Positions 8,836 through 16,427 of a stretch of DNA of 64,000 nucleotides are shown here, piece after piece; within the stretch, counting starts at the first letter, position 1, and every line of letters starts with the position of its first letter. The notes under the pieces are model-generated. The model saw only the letters and a list, made by a program, of their open reading frames with translations, did no database searches and was not told where the DNA came from. Source of the DNA: Stenotrophomonas sp. 704A1 (GTDB taxonomy: Bacteria > Pseudomonadota > Gammaproteobacteria > Xanthomonadales > Xanthomonadaceae). A program made the position numbers and the translations under genes. The DNA lies in contig NZ_CP130831.1 in assembly GCF_030549525.1 (NCBI RefSeq), forward strand, positions 2,257,501 to 2,321,500, given 5' to 3'.

Positions 8836-10131
8836 TCAGCCCAGCAGCTGGGTGGCATCGAGCAGGATCATGGGGCGCTGGCTGATCCGGGCGACGCCGC
8901 GGAACAGTTCATTGGAGATCTGGCAGATGCGCGCGGTATCGGGCGGTTCGATCTGCGAGTCGGTGAGGTTGGCGACATCCTCCACGGCCGACACGCGCAG
9001 GCCGAGGGTCTCGCCGTCCTCTTCCAGCACCACGATGCGGGTCTGCGCGTCGTCGGCGGCCGAGGCGGCGCCCAGATGCAAGCCCAGGTCCATCACCGGC
9101 ACCACCTGGCCACGCAGGTTCATGATGCCGAGCATGGCTGGCGCGGTACCGCGCAGCGGCAGCAGCGGTACCGGCAGCACGACTTCCTGCACCTTCAGCA
9201 GTTCCAGTGCATAGGCCTGGCTGCCGCAGCGCAGGCGCAGCCAACGCGAGGTGCGCTCGCTGGCACGGCGGCTCTGCGGGTGCGGGCTGCTGGCCGGTTG
9301 ATGCGCCTGGGCCTGCAGTTCCTGCCAGGTGCCAGGGCGGTTTGCCGCCGGTGCATCCACGGCCACCCGCGGCGGCGGCGCCACCGCGGCGCGTGCCGCA
9401 GGCGCCGGAGCGGCTGCGGCGACCCGGGCGATCGGTGCCGCCGGCGGAGGGACCACATCGCCGACGGCGGCGGCCTCGAACGCCGCCTGCAGCCCGGGGC
9501 TGTCGGTGTGCGCGAGGCTTTCGGCGGCGTCGGTCTCGTAGATCACCTCGTCCGGCAGGTCATCCCAGGTGGGTTCGGGTGCGGGCGCGGTTGCGGTTGG
9601 GGTTGCGTCCGCCGGGCATGGCCCGGCGCCACCGGCGGTGTCGAAGGCGGCATCGGCGGAGACGGTGCCGGTCTCGTAGATGACGTCGGCGGGCAGGTCG
9701 TCCCAGGTCGGTTCGCGTTCGGCGGTTGCGGTTGCGGTTGCGTCCGCCGGGCATGGCCCGGCGCTACCGGCGGTGTCGAAGGCGGCATCGAGTTCGGGGG
9801 CGACGGTGCCGGTCTCGTAGATGACGTCGGCCGGCAGGTCGTCCCAGGTGGGTTCGGGTGCGGCGGCGGTTGCGGTTGCGGTTGCGTCCGCCGGGCATGG
9901 CCCGGCGCTACCGGCGGTGTCGAAGGCCGCATCGGCGGCGACGGTGCCGGTCTCGTAGATGACCTCGGCGGGGAGGTCGTCCCAGGTCGGTTCGCGTTCT
10001 GCGGCGGTCGCGTCTGCGTCCGCCGGGCGGGGCGCGGTGGCGGCGGGCGCGGCGTCGCTGCGGGGCGCCGACGCGATCGCGTCGCCGAGCAGTTCGTCGA
10101 GGTAATCGTCGAGCAGGCCGGTGCTGTTCAT
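8836..10131 (-). CDS. parP: CheW-domain protein with long repeat-bearing N-terminus (ParP-like)
   Basis: 431 residues, against about 160 for a plain CheW. The C-terminal 140 residues are a CheW/AIF-type domain (WLRLRCGSQAYALELLKVQEV; LGIMNLRGQVVPVMDLG). The N-terminal 290 residues are Ala/Pro/Thr-rich and hold four copies of (E/P)EPTWDDLPAEVIYET near residues 48, 93, 140 and 187, separated by segments with AGPCPADAT. The gene overlaps the preceding ParA-type gene by 4 bases. In Vibrio the ParC ATPase and the CheW-like ParP (proline-rich N-terminus) sit together and hold chemotaxis arrays at the pole; that role is inferred here. The AGPCPADAT segments are encoded by REP/SMAG palindromes. Confidence 0.85.
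   Translation of the reverse strand: MNSTGLLDDYLDELLGDAIASAPRSDAAPAATAPRPADADATAAEREPTWDDLPAEVIYETGTVAADAAFDTAGSAGPCPADATATATAAAPEPTWDDLPADVIYETGTVAPELDAAFDTAGSAGPCPADATATATAEREPTWDDLPADVIYETGTVSADAAFDTAGGAGPCPADATPTATAPAPEPTWDDLPDEVIYETDAAESLAHTDSPGLQAAFEAAAVGDVVPPPAAPIARVAAAAPAPAARAAVAPPPRVAVDAPAANRPGTWQELQAQAHQPASSPHPQSRRASERTSRWLRLRCGSQAYALELLKVQEVVLPVPLLPLRGTAPAMLGIMNLRGQVVPVMDLGLHLGAASAADDAQTRIVVLEEDGETLGLRVSAVEDVANLTDSQIEPPDTARICQISNELFRGVARISQRPMILLDATQLLG
9611..9912 (-). repeat. Three REP/SMAG palindromes inside the parP reading frame
   Basis: Copies at 9611-9633, 9746-9768 and 9890-9912 match the intergenic repeat (GTAGCGCCGGGCCATGCCCG on the minus strand; the first copy begins GTGGCG). 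Each is read in the same frame as Ala-Gly-Pro-Cys-Pro-Ala-Asp. They recur every 135-144 bp within a larger duplicated unit. A decayed fourth copy may lie near 10016-10040. Confidence 0.9.
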
Positions 10132-10910
10132 GCGGCCTGCTCCAGCACGCGCGCGTCTTCGCCGAGGATCCAGTTCAGCGCACGCCGGTAGGCCGCGAGG
10201 CCGCGGCCGGGATAGTCCTCGCCGAGGCTGGGCAGGGTCAGGCCGGCAGCATTGCTGATGCGGGTGTCGATCGGGATCGCGTCTTCCCAGACGCGGCTGC
10301 CGTGCCGGTCCTGCATCGCGCGCAGCGATTCGTTGCCGGTACGGGTGCGGCGGTCGAACAGGGTGGGCAGGATCGAGATCGGCAGCGGACGGCGGCGCGA
10401 ACGCTCGACCATTTCACCGGTGCGCACCATGCCATCCAGGCCATGCAGGGCCAGCGGCTCGGCCTGGGTCGGGATGATCAGGCGGTCGGCAGCGGCCAGC
10501 GCGTTGATCATCAACAGGCCCAGGGTCGGTGCACAGTCCAGCAGGATGTAGTCGTGCCGGTCCTGGTGGCGGGTCAGGGCGTTCTGCAGGGCCAGGCCGA
10601 GACCCGGCTGGTTGGCGCTGCGCCGTTCCAGCGTGGCCAGCGCGGACTGCGCGCACACGTAGTCCAGCCCGCCGATGCGGCTGGCGTGGCTGAGCGTGGA
10701 GAGATCGGCCGGCGGCGCGCCGAACAGCTCCAGCACGCCGCTGGGCGGCGGCTCGATCGGCACGCCGAAGGCGCGGGTCAGCGAGGCGTGCGGGTCGAGG
10801 TCGATCAGCAGCACGCGGTGGCCGAGCGCGGCCAAGCCGCGACCGAGGGCGAGGGTGGTGGTGGTCTTGCCGACTCCGCCCTTCTGGTTGGCGACTGCCC
10901 AGATGCGCAT
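10128..10910 (-). CDS. parC: ParA-family ATPase for polar placement of chemotaxis arrays (ParC-like)
   Basis: 260 residues. Deviant Walker A KGGVGKTT at residues 10-17, Walker A' region LLIDLDPHAS, Walker B LLDCAPTLG. There is no DNA-binding or helix-turn-helix extension, which fits ParA-like proteins devoted to protein positioning rather than chromosome partition. It lies between motD (4 nt away) and parP (4-base overlap), the arrangement of polar chemotaxis clusters. The symbol follows the Vibrio chemotaxis ParC and must not be confused with topoisomerase IV subunit ParC. Function inferred from family and context. Confidence 0.85.
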   Translation of the reverse strand: MRIWAVANQKGGVGKTTTTLALGRGLAALGHRVLLIDLDPHASLTRAFGVPIEPPPSGVLELFGAPPADLSTLSHASRIGGLDYVCAQSALATLERRSANQPGLGLALQNALTRHQDRHDYILLDCAPTLGLLMINALAAADRLIIPTQAEPLALHGLDGMVRTGEMVERSRRRPLPISILPTLFDRRTRTGNESLRAMQDRHGSRVWEDAIPIDTRISNAAGLTLPSLGEDYPGRGLAAYRRALNWILGEDARVLEQAA

Positions 10911-10914
10911 CGGA

Positions 10915-11928
10915 TTACTCCTTCATTGCAGGGGGAACGGCGGCGCCGACGCGGCTGCCAGCCGGCACCGGCGGCAACTGCACCGGTGCGATGGGGGAAG
11001 CGGGACCGGCAGCCGGCGTTGCGGCCGGCTGTGCGGGGGCGGAGCCGGCAGCGCCGGTGGCGGCGTTCAGGCGCTCGCCCAGGGGATCGACTGCGTGGCT
11101 GGTGTCGGCCAGGATGATCACCATCACCCGCCGGTTGCGGTTGCGGCCCTGCGCGCTGTCGTTCTCTTCGCGCGGGCGGAACTGGCCGTAGCCGACCATC
11201 GCCAGCCGTGACGGCTGCAGGCCCTGGTCGGCGAACAGGTGCACCACGCTGGCGGCGCGCCCGGCCGACAGTTCCCAGTTGGACGGGAACGTCGCGGTGG
11301 CGATCGGGACGTTGTCGGTGTGGCCTTCCACGCGCACGCTGTTGGGCACGTCGCGCAGCACCCCGGCCAGGCTGGCCAGGGTCTGCCGCGCGTGTACGTC
11401 CAGCGCGGCCGAACCGGTCGGGAACAGGATGTCGCTGTTGATCTCCACCTCGATCCACAGCTCGGTGCGGCGCACGCTGATCATGCCGCGATCGATCAGC
11501 GGTGCCAGCGCGGCGGTCAGGCGGTCGGCGATGCTGTTGAGCTGGCGCTCGGCACGCGCGATCTGTTCCTGGTTGTGCACCGACACCGGCATGCGCATCT
11601 GCGAGGCCATCGACGGCAGCAGCGTGGGATCGTGCGATGGCGCCGGTGCCGAGGGGCCAATCTTGGTGCCGGACTTGATCACCGACGGGCTGTCCCATCC
11701 GCCGCCCTGCACCTGCTTGTTGCCCACCTGCACCGGGTTGATGGTGCGCGGTGCCCCCCCGAAGGCATCGGTGAGGGCGTCGGCCATGATCCGGTACTTG
11801 CCTTCGTTGACCGAGGAAATCGCGTACATGACCACGAAGAAGGCGAGCAGCAACGTCATCAGGTCGGCATAGGGGATGGCCCATGCCTCGTGATTGGCGT
11901 GCTCTTCGTGGTGCTTGCGGCGGGCCAT
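10915..11928 (-). CDS. motD: Flagellar stator protein MotD (MotB family)
   Basis: 337 residues. A short cytoplasmic N-terminus is followed by one membrane helix (about 18-38) beginning WAIPYADLMTLLLAFF; D22 is in the place of the proton-binding aspartate of MotB. A plug/linker region and an OmpA-like peptidoglycan-binding domain follow (about 150-270; NWELSAGRA, VGYGQFRP, NRNRRV), then a Pro/Ala-rich tail. It starts 1 nt after the motC stop. MotC and MotD form a second stator type in pseudomonads and xanthomonads; no motA/motB pair is in the window. Confidence 0.96.
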   Translation of the reverse strand: MARRKHHEEHANHEAWAIPYADLMTLLLAFFVVMYAISSVNEGKYRIMADALTDAFGGAPRTINPVQVGNKQVQGGGWDSPSVIKSGTKIGPSAPAPSHDPTLLPSMASQMRMPVSVHNQEQIARAERQLNSIADRLTAALAPLIDRGMISVRRTELWIEVEINSDILFPTGSAALDVHARQTLASLAGVLRDVPNSVRVEGHTDNVPIATATFPSNWELSAGRAASVVHLFADQGLQPSRLAMVGYGQFRPREENDSAQGRNRNRRVMVIILADTSHAVDPLGERLNAATGAAGSAPAQPAATPAAGPASPIAPVQLPPVPAGSRVGAAVPPAMKE

Positions 11929-11929
11929 G

Positions 11930-12670
11930 TCAGTGCAGGAAACCGGAGAGGTTGGTTTCGATGTTGCGCGGGTTCTCGCCCTGGGCGATCGAGATCAGGC
12001 CTTCGATGACCATCTCGCGGTCGCGGCTGTTGTGCGAGATCACGCTCTTGAGCTTTGCCGAGATCGGCAGGAACAGCAGATTGGCCGAGGCGATGCCATA
12101 GATGGTGGCGGTGAACGCCGCGGCGATGCCGTGGCCGAGCTTGCTCGGGTCGGCCAGGTTCTTCATCACCGCGATCAGGCCGAGCACGGCGCCGATGATG
12201 CCCAGCGTGGGCGCGTAGATGCCCATCGCCTCGAACACCTTGGCCCCGGCCTGGTCCTGGTGTTCCTGGCTGCTCAGCTCGATTTCCAGCATGTGCCGGA
12301 TCGATTCGGGCTCCACGCCATCGACCAGCAGCTGCAGCCCCTTGCGCAGGAACGGGTCCTGCTGCGCCTCCACCTGTGCTTCCAGGCCCAGCAGGCCCTG
12401 GCGGCGGGCGATGTTGCTCCATTCCACGATCTGCTGGATCAGCTCGCGGCGGTCGCTGTGCGGCGGGCGCACGACCCAGCGCACGATCCTGAAGGCATGC
12501 TTGAACACCGCCGGGGCCGTGTGCAGCAGGATGGCGGCGATGGTGCCGACGATGACGATCACGAACGCAGCAGGCGACCACAGCGAGGCCAGGCCGGCGC
12601 CCTTGAGGATGCTGCCACCGACCAGCGAGGCCAGGGCGAGGAAAAGTCCAATGAGGCTGAGTCTATCCAT
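11930..12670 (-). CDS. motC: Flagellar stator protein MotC (MotA family)
   Basis: 246 residues from the ATG at 12670 (MDRLSLIGLFLALASL). An in-frame ATG at 12709 exists but would fall within the predicted promoter. Four hydrophobic segments (about 5-25, 32-50, 145-165, 180-200) flank a large cytoplasmic loop rich in Arg and Glu, as in MotA proteins that push on FliG. The second pair contains TLGIIGAVLGLIAVM. Forms the ion channel with MotD. A sigma-28-like promoter whose -10 ends 7 nt before the ATG predicts a leaderless or almost leaderless mRNA. Confidence 0.95.
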   Translation of the reverse strand: MDRLSLIGLFLALASLVGGSILKGAGLASLWSPAAFVIVIVGTIAAILLHTAPAVFKHAFRIVRWVVRPPHSDRRELIQQIVEWSNIARRQGLLGLEAQVEAQQDPFLRKGLQLLVDGVEPESIRHMLEIELSSQEHQDQAGAKVFEAMGIYAPTLGIIGAVLGLIAVMKNLADPSKLGHGIAAAFTATIYGIASANLLFLPISAKLKSVISHNSRDREMVIEGLISIAQGENPRNIETNLSGFLH

Positions 12671-12677
12671 GGGTCCG

Positions 12678-12704
12678 GTATCGGCGTGTATGAATGGGAC
12701 TTGA
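12678..12704 (-). promoter_or_regulatory. Sigma-28-type promoter abutting the motC start codon
   Basis: Minus strand TCAA-N15-GCCGATAC, with only 7 nt between the -10 box and the ATG. Transcription should begin at or next to the A of the start codon. The same arrangement is found at cheV. Confidence 0.65.
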
Positions 12705-12773
12705 GACACCGGTAGATCGCGTACAGACGGTGGTCACAGTTTTCGGGTCGCCGGCAAGGGCAACGCCAGGCAG

Positions 12774-12792
12774 CGCCGGGCCATGCCCGGCG
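12774..12792 (-). repeat. REP/SMAG palindrome after the flagellar cheA
   Basis: Core GCCGGGC-CAT-GCCCGGC (stem 12775-12781 with 12785-12791), five nt past the cheA stop at 12797. It may protect the upstream mRNA end or lower read-through into motC. Confidence 0.85.
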
Positions 12793-12796
12793 GGAT

Positions 12797-14626
12797 TCAT
12801 CTCAGCCCGTCCACATCGAGGATCAGCGCCATGCGGCCGTCGCCGATCAGGGTGGCGCCGGCGTAGCCGCGCAGGCCGCGCAGCGCCTTCGGCAGCGGCT
12901 TGATGACCACTTCCTCGCGGCCGCGCACCTGGTCCACGACCAGGCCGAAACGCGCTTCACCGGCCTGCAGCACCACGATGGTCAGCAGCGACGAGGCGGC
13001 GGGCGTCACATCCAGCCATTGCCGCAGGTCCACCAGCGGCAGGGTGTGCGAGCGGCGGTCCAGCACGGCACGGCCGTCGAACCAGCCCAGCGAGGTGCGC
13101 GGCGCGTGCAGCACTTCCATCACGCGCGCCAGCGGCAGCGCGTAGACATCCTCGCCGGCCTGCACCAGCAGGGTGGGCAGGATCGCCAGGGTCAGCGGCA
13201 CGCGGATCAGGAAGCGGCTGCCGCGGCCCAGTTCGGACTGGATCTGGATCTGGCCGCTCAGCTCGCGGATGCGCGACTGCACCACGTCCATGCCGACGCC
13301 ACGGCCGGAGATGTCGGTGACCTGCGCCTTGGTCGAGAAGCCCGGCAGGAACACCAGGTGCAGGCATTCCTCGCTGCTCAGGCGGGCGGCCGCTTCCGGA
13401 TCGATCAGGCCCTTCTCGCGCGCCTTCGCGCGCAGCTTTTCCGGATCGATGCCGGCGCCGTCATCCTGTACTTCGATGCTGACATAGTCGCCTTCCTGCT
13501 GCGCCGACAGGCGCACGTGGCCCATCCGCGGCTTGCCCTGCGCCTCGCGCAGGTCGGGCATTTCCACGCCATGGTCGATCGCGTTGCGTACCAGGTGCAC
13601 CAGCGGGTCGGCCAGCGCTTCGACCAGATTGCGGTCGAGCTCGGTCTCGGCACCGATCAGCTCCAGGTCCACTTCCTTCTTGAGCGACCGCGCAACGTCG
13701 CGGGCCACCTTCGGGAACCGCGAGAACACCTTGCCGACCGGTTGCATGCGGGTCCGCATCACCGCCGACTGCAGCCGTGCGGTGGCGATGTCCAGGGTGG
13801 ACACCGCACGATCCAGCTCTTCGTCGCGCAGGCGCGTGCGCAGGGTCTTCAGGCGGTTGCGGGACAGCACCAGCTCGCCGATCAGGTTGACGATGGCATC
13901 CAGGCGCTTGGTGTCCACGCGCACGGTGTGCTCGGCTTCGGCAACCGGCTTGTTGGCCGCCGGCCGCGCGGCCGCTGCCGCCGGCGCTGCAGGTCGCGGC
14001 GCCGCTGCGACCGGCGCCGGCGCAGGAACCGCGCTGGCGCCCGGGGCGGCGCCGCCGTGAAGCTGGTCGAGCAGGGCTTCGAACTCGTCCTCGCTGATCA
14101 TGTCGTCGGCCTTCTTCGCCGCCGGCGCCACCGTGGTCGGCGCCTTGCCGCCATGCAACTGGTCGAGCAGGGCCTCGAATTCGTCGTCGGTGATCAGGTC
14201 GCCGGTGCCGGCCGCTGCCGGCGCCACCGCTGGCGCCGCCGCGGCGCCGCCCTGCACGTCGAACTGGGCGACCAGTTCCGGCGGGGCGTAGCCCGGTTCG
14301 CTGCCGGAGGACACCGCATCGAGCATCGACTGCAGGTAATCCAGCGATTGCTGGGCCGCATCGAAATGATGGGCCTGCAGCACGGCCTGGCCGGCGCGCG
14401 CGGCGCCCAGCGCCTCTTCGGCGGCGTGGCACAGTTCGACCATCGCGGTGATGCCGAGGAAGCCCGCGCCGCCCTTCAGCGTGTGGTATCCGCGGAAGAC
14501 CGCGTTGAGCTGTTCGTTGTCCTGCGGTGCCTGTTCCAGCGACACCAGCTGTTCGCCGAGGCGATCCAGGATTTCCTGTGCCTCGATGATGAAATCGGCA
14601 GTGATGTCGTCGGCTACCGCGCCCAT
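12797..14626 (-). CDS. cheA: Chemotaxis histidine kinase CheA (flagellar system)
   Basis: 609 residues. P1 Hpt domain with the phospho-accepting His in GYHTLKGGAG (H48); no compact P2, but a low-complexity Ala/Pro segment with two copies of DEFEALLDQLHGG (about 148-160 and 180-192); P3; P4 with N box LVHLVRNAIDHG, G1 DDGAGID and G2 DISGRGVGMDVV; P5 at the end. All kinase boxes are intact. It lies 2 nt after cheZ, in the fliA-cheY-cheZ-cheA order, so this is the kinase for the motor-binding CheY. The repeated acidic-hydrophobic motif is a good candidate for CheY binding in place of a folded P2; that is inference. Confidence 0.97.
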   Translation of the reverse strand: MGAVADDITADFIIEAQEILDRLGEQLVSLEQAPQDNEQLNAVFRGYHTLKGGAGFLGITAMVELCHAAEEALGAARAGQAVLQAHHFDAAQQSLDYLQSMLDAVSSGSEPGYAPPELVAQFDVQGGAAAAPAVAPAAAGTGDLITDDEFEALLDQLHGGKAPTTVAPAAKKADDMISEDEFEALLDQLHGGAAPGASAVPAPAPVAAAPRPAAPAAAAARPAANKPVAEAEHTVRVDTKRLDAIVNLIGELVLSRNRLKTLRTRLRDEELDRAVSTLDIATARLQSAVMRTRMQPVGKVFSRFPKVARDVARSLKKEVDLELIGAETELDRNLVEALADPLVHLVRNAIDHGVEMPDLREAQGKPRMGHVRLSAQQEGDYVSIEVQDDGAGIDPEKLRAKAREKGLIDPEAAARLSSEECLHLVFLPGFSTKAQVTDISGRGVGMDVVQSRIRELSGQIQIQSELGRGSRFLIRVPLTLAILPTLLVQAGEDVYALPLARVMEVLHAPRTSLGWFDGRAVLDRRSHTLPLVDLRQWLDVTPAASSLLTIVVLQAGEARFGLVVDQVRGREEVVIKPLPKALRGLRGYAGATLIGDGRMALILDVDGLR

Positions 14627-14628
14627 GG

Positions 14629-15234
14629 TTACAGCCCCAGATCCGACAACAGGTCGTCGGCGTCGTTCTGCGAGACCGCGTGGCGGTCCAGTCCCTTCAG
14701 TGCCGGCCCGGCCAGTTCCGGGGCGGTGCGATGCTGTTCCGGCGGCAGCCCGAGCGCGCCGAAACCTTCGTGCACGCGGCGGACAATGCCCACCACGCGG
14801 CGGATGATCTGCCCGGTCAGGTCCTGGTAGCTCTGGGTCAGGGCGATCTCGGTGAGGTTGTGGCGGATGCGCTCAAGCTGTGCATCCTGGCCCGGCTGCA
14901 GGCCATCGGCGCGCAGCTGCTCGGTCAGGCTGCGGCATTCCTCGGCCAGGTCCAGGGTGCGATGGGTGGCCTGTTCGGTCATTGCCACCACGTGATCCAG
15001 CCGTGCGCAGGCGTCGTCCAGTTCGCCGGCTTCGTCGGGCACGGTCGGCAGCTCGCCCAGGGCCTGGCCCAGTTCGCGCGCCAGCCGCGAAAGGCCGCTC
15101 ATCATCGGCTGGGTGCGTGCCGCCACCAGACCGTCGATGCGCTGGCGCCAGGCCGCTTCGTCGCCGGATTCCAGCGCGTCCAGGGCTTCCTGCAGGCGCT
15201 GGGCGAGGGCATTCTTGTCGACCGTGGTATCCAT
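14629..15234 (-). CDS. cheZ: CheY-P phosphatase CheZ
   Basis: 201 residues, mostly helical, as expected for the CheZ four-helix-bundle dimer. The catalytic-site region SYQDLTGQIIRR (about residues 138-149) includes the Asp-Gln pair family members use to dephosphorylate CheY. The extreme C-terminus DADDLLSDLGL is the usual CheY-tethering peptide after a flexible linker. The start ATG overlaps the cheY stop by one base (TGATG) and cheA follows 2 nt downstream. Confidence 0.96.
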   Translation of the reverse strand: MDTTVDKNALAQRLQEALDALESGDEAAWRQRIDGLVAARTQPMMSGLSRLARELGQALGELPTVPDEAGELDDACARLDHVVAMTEQATHRTLDLAEECRSLTEQLRADGLQPGQDAQLERIRHNLTEIALTQSYQDLTGQIIRRVVGIVRRVHEGFGALGLPPEQHRTAPELAGPALKGLDRHAVSQNDADDLLSDLGL

Positions 15235-15626
15235 CAGGCGCTGGCCGCCAGGCGTTCGAAGATCTTGCCCAGCTTTTCTTCCAGGGTCTGCGCGGTGAAC
15301 GGCTTGATGATGTAGCCGTTCACGCCGTTCTGCGCGGCTTCGATGATCTGCTCGCGCTTGGCTTCGGCGGTGACCATCAGCACCGGCAGGGTCTTCAGCT
15401 TGGCATCGGCACGGATCGCCTTGAGCAGTTCGATGCCGGTCATCACCGGCATGTTCCAGTCGGTGACCACGAAGTCGAACGGCTGGCTCTGCAGCAACGA
15501 CAGCGCGGCATGCCCGTCCTCGGCTTCGGCGGTGTTGGTGAAGCCCAGATCGCCCAGCAGGTTCTTGACGATACGACGCATGGTCGAGAAATCGTCGACG
15601 ATCAGGATGCGCATGTTCTTGTTCAA
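15234..15626 (-). CDS. cheY: Motor-binding response regulator CheY
   Basis: 130 residues, single receiver: [16 protein letters not shown], phospho-acceptor Asp in [17 protein letters not shown] with the switch Thr, and Lys in IIKPFT. The FSTMRRIV region matches flagellar CheY proteins closely. The chosen start is a TTG at 15626 because AAAGGA lies 8 nt before it; the ATG at 15614 (MRILIVDD) has no ribosome site at the right distance but is a possible alternative. Next to cheZ and cheA; when phosphorylated it should bind FliM and FliN. Confidence 0.96.
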   Translation of the reverse strand: MNKNMRILIVDDFSTMRRIVKNLLGDLGFTNTAEAEDGHAALSLLQSQPFDFVVTDWNMPVMTGIELLKAIRADAKLKTLPVLMVTAEAKREQIIEAAQNGVNGYIIKPFTAQTLEEKLGKIFERLAASA

Positions 15627-15683
15627 AGCAGAGTTCCTTTGTTGTTCAGCTCTCGAGCCCGGCGTCGGCCATCTCGAGCATGT

Positions 15684-16427
15684 TCATTGTTCAAGGCCGG
15701 CATCGGCGGCCTCGAAAATCTTCAACCGGCCACGCAGGCGCAGCACTGCCTGGCCGTGGATCTGGCAGACCCGCGATTCGCTCACCCCGAGCACGGCACC
15801 GATCTCCTTCAGGTTCAGTTCCTGCTCGTAATAGAGCGACAGCACCAGCTGCTCGCGCTCGGGCAGGTGGCCGATGGCCTTGCCCAGCTCGCGACCGAAC
15901 TCGCCGCGCTCCAGCACCTGCTGCGGGGTCGGGCCGCCCTGGGCGACGGTATCCAGCTCGCCCTGGTCTTCGATGCGCGATTCCAGGCTCAGTACCTGGC
16001 CGCGCGAGGCATCCTCCATCAGCCGCAGGTACTCCGGCAGCGGCATGTCCATGGCTGCGGCCACCTCGGTCGCGCTGGCGGCGCGCCCGGTGCTCTGCTC
16101 CAGCCGGCGGATGGTCGCTGCCGCATCGCGGGCGCGACGGTGCACCGAACGCGGCACCCAGTCGCCACGGCGGATCTCGTCGATCATCGAACCGCGGATG
16201 CGGATCGACGCATAGGTCTCGAACGAGGCGCCCTGGTCGGCGTCGTAACTGCGCGAGGCTTCGATCAGGCCCATCATGCCGGCCTGGATCAGATCGTCCA
16301 CCTCGACACTGGCCGGCAGTCGTGCGGCCAGGTGGTGGGCGATGCGCCGCACCAGGTCCGAATGCTGGGCGATGACCTCGTTCGCCGCCGAGCGCTGGAC
16401 TTCCCTGTACTGGGCGGCGCCTTTCAT
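15684..16427 (-). CDS. fliA: Flagellar sigma factor FliA (sigma-28)
   Basis: 247 residues. Region 2 (DLVRRIAHHLAARLP, VDDLIQAGMMGLIEA, FETYASIRIRGSMIDEIR), region 3 (WVPRSVHRRARD) and region 4 with a helix-turn-helix (LNLKEIGAVLGVSESRVCQIH) are all present. It directs late flagellar and chemotaxis promoters; candidates in this window include those of flgM, fliC, the STAS operon, motC and cheV. Its start overlaps flhG by 4 bases, so it is transcribed with the flh genes and is probably under the sigma-54 promoter at flhB. FlgM, encoded at 61233, is the expected anti-sigma factor. Confidence 0.98.
   Translation of the reverse strand: MKGAAQYREVQRSAANEVIAQHSDLVRRIAHHLAARLPASVEVDDLIQAGMMGLIEASRSYDADQGASFETYASIRIRGSMIDEIRRGDWVPRSVHRRARDAAATIRRLEQSTGRAASATEVAAAMDMPLPEYLRLMEDASRGQVLSLESRIEDQGELDTVAQGGPTPQQVLERGEFGRELGKAIGHLPEREQLVLSLYYEQELNLKEIGAVLGVSESRVCQIHGQAVLRLRGRLKIFEAADAGLEQ

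Noticed and set aside
10128..10910. Chromosome-partition ParA
   Set aside because: No parB partner or parS-like site nearby; the gene lies between stator and ParP-type genes, so a chemotaxis-localising role fits better.
12671..12709. Earlier ATG for motC at 12709
   Set aside because: It would place the predicted -10 and -35 boxes within the coding region and adds residues not typical of MotA/MotC proteins.
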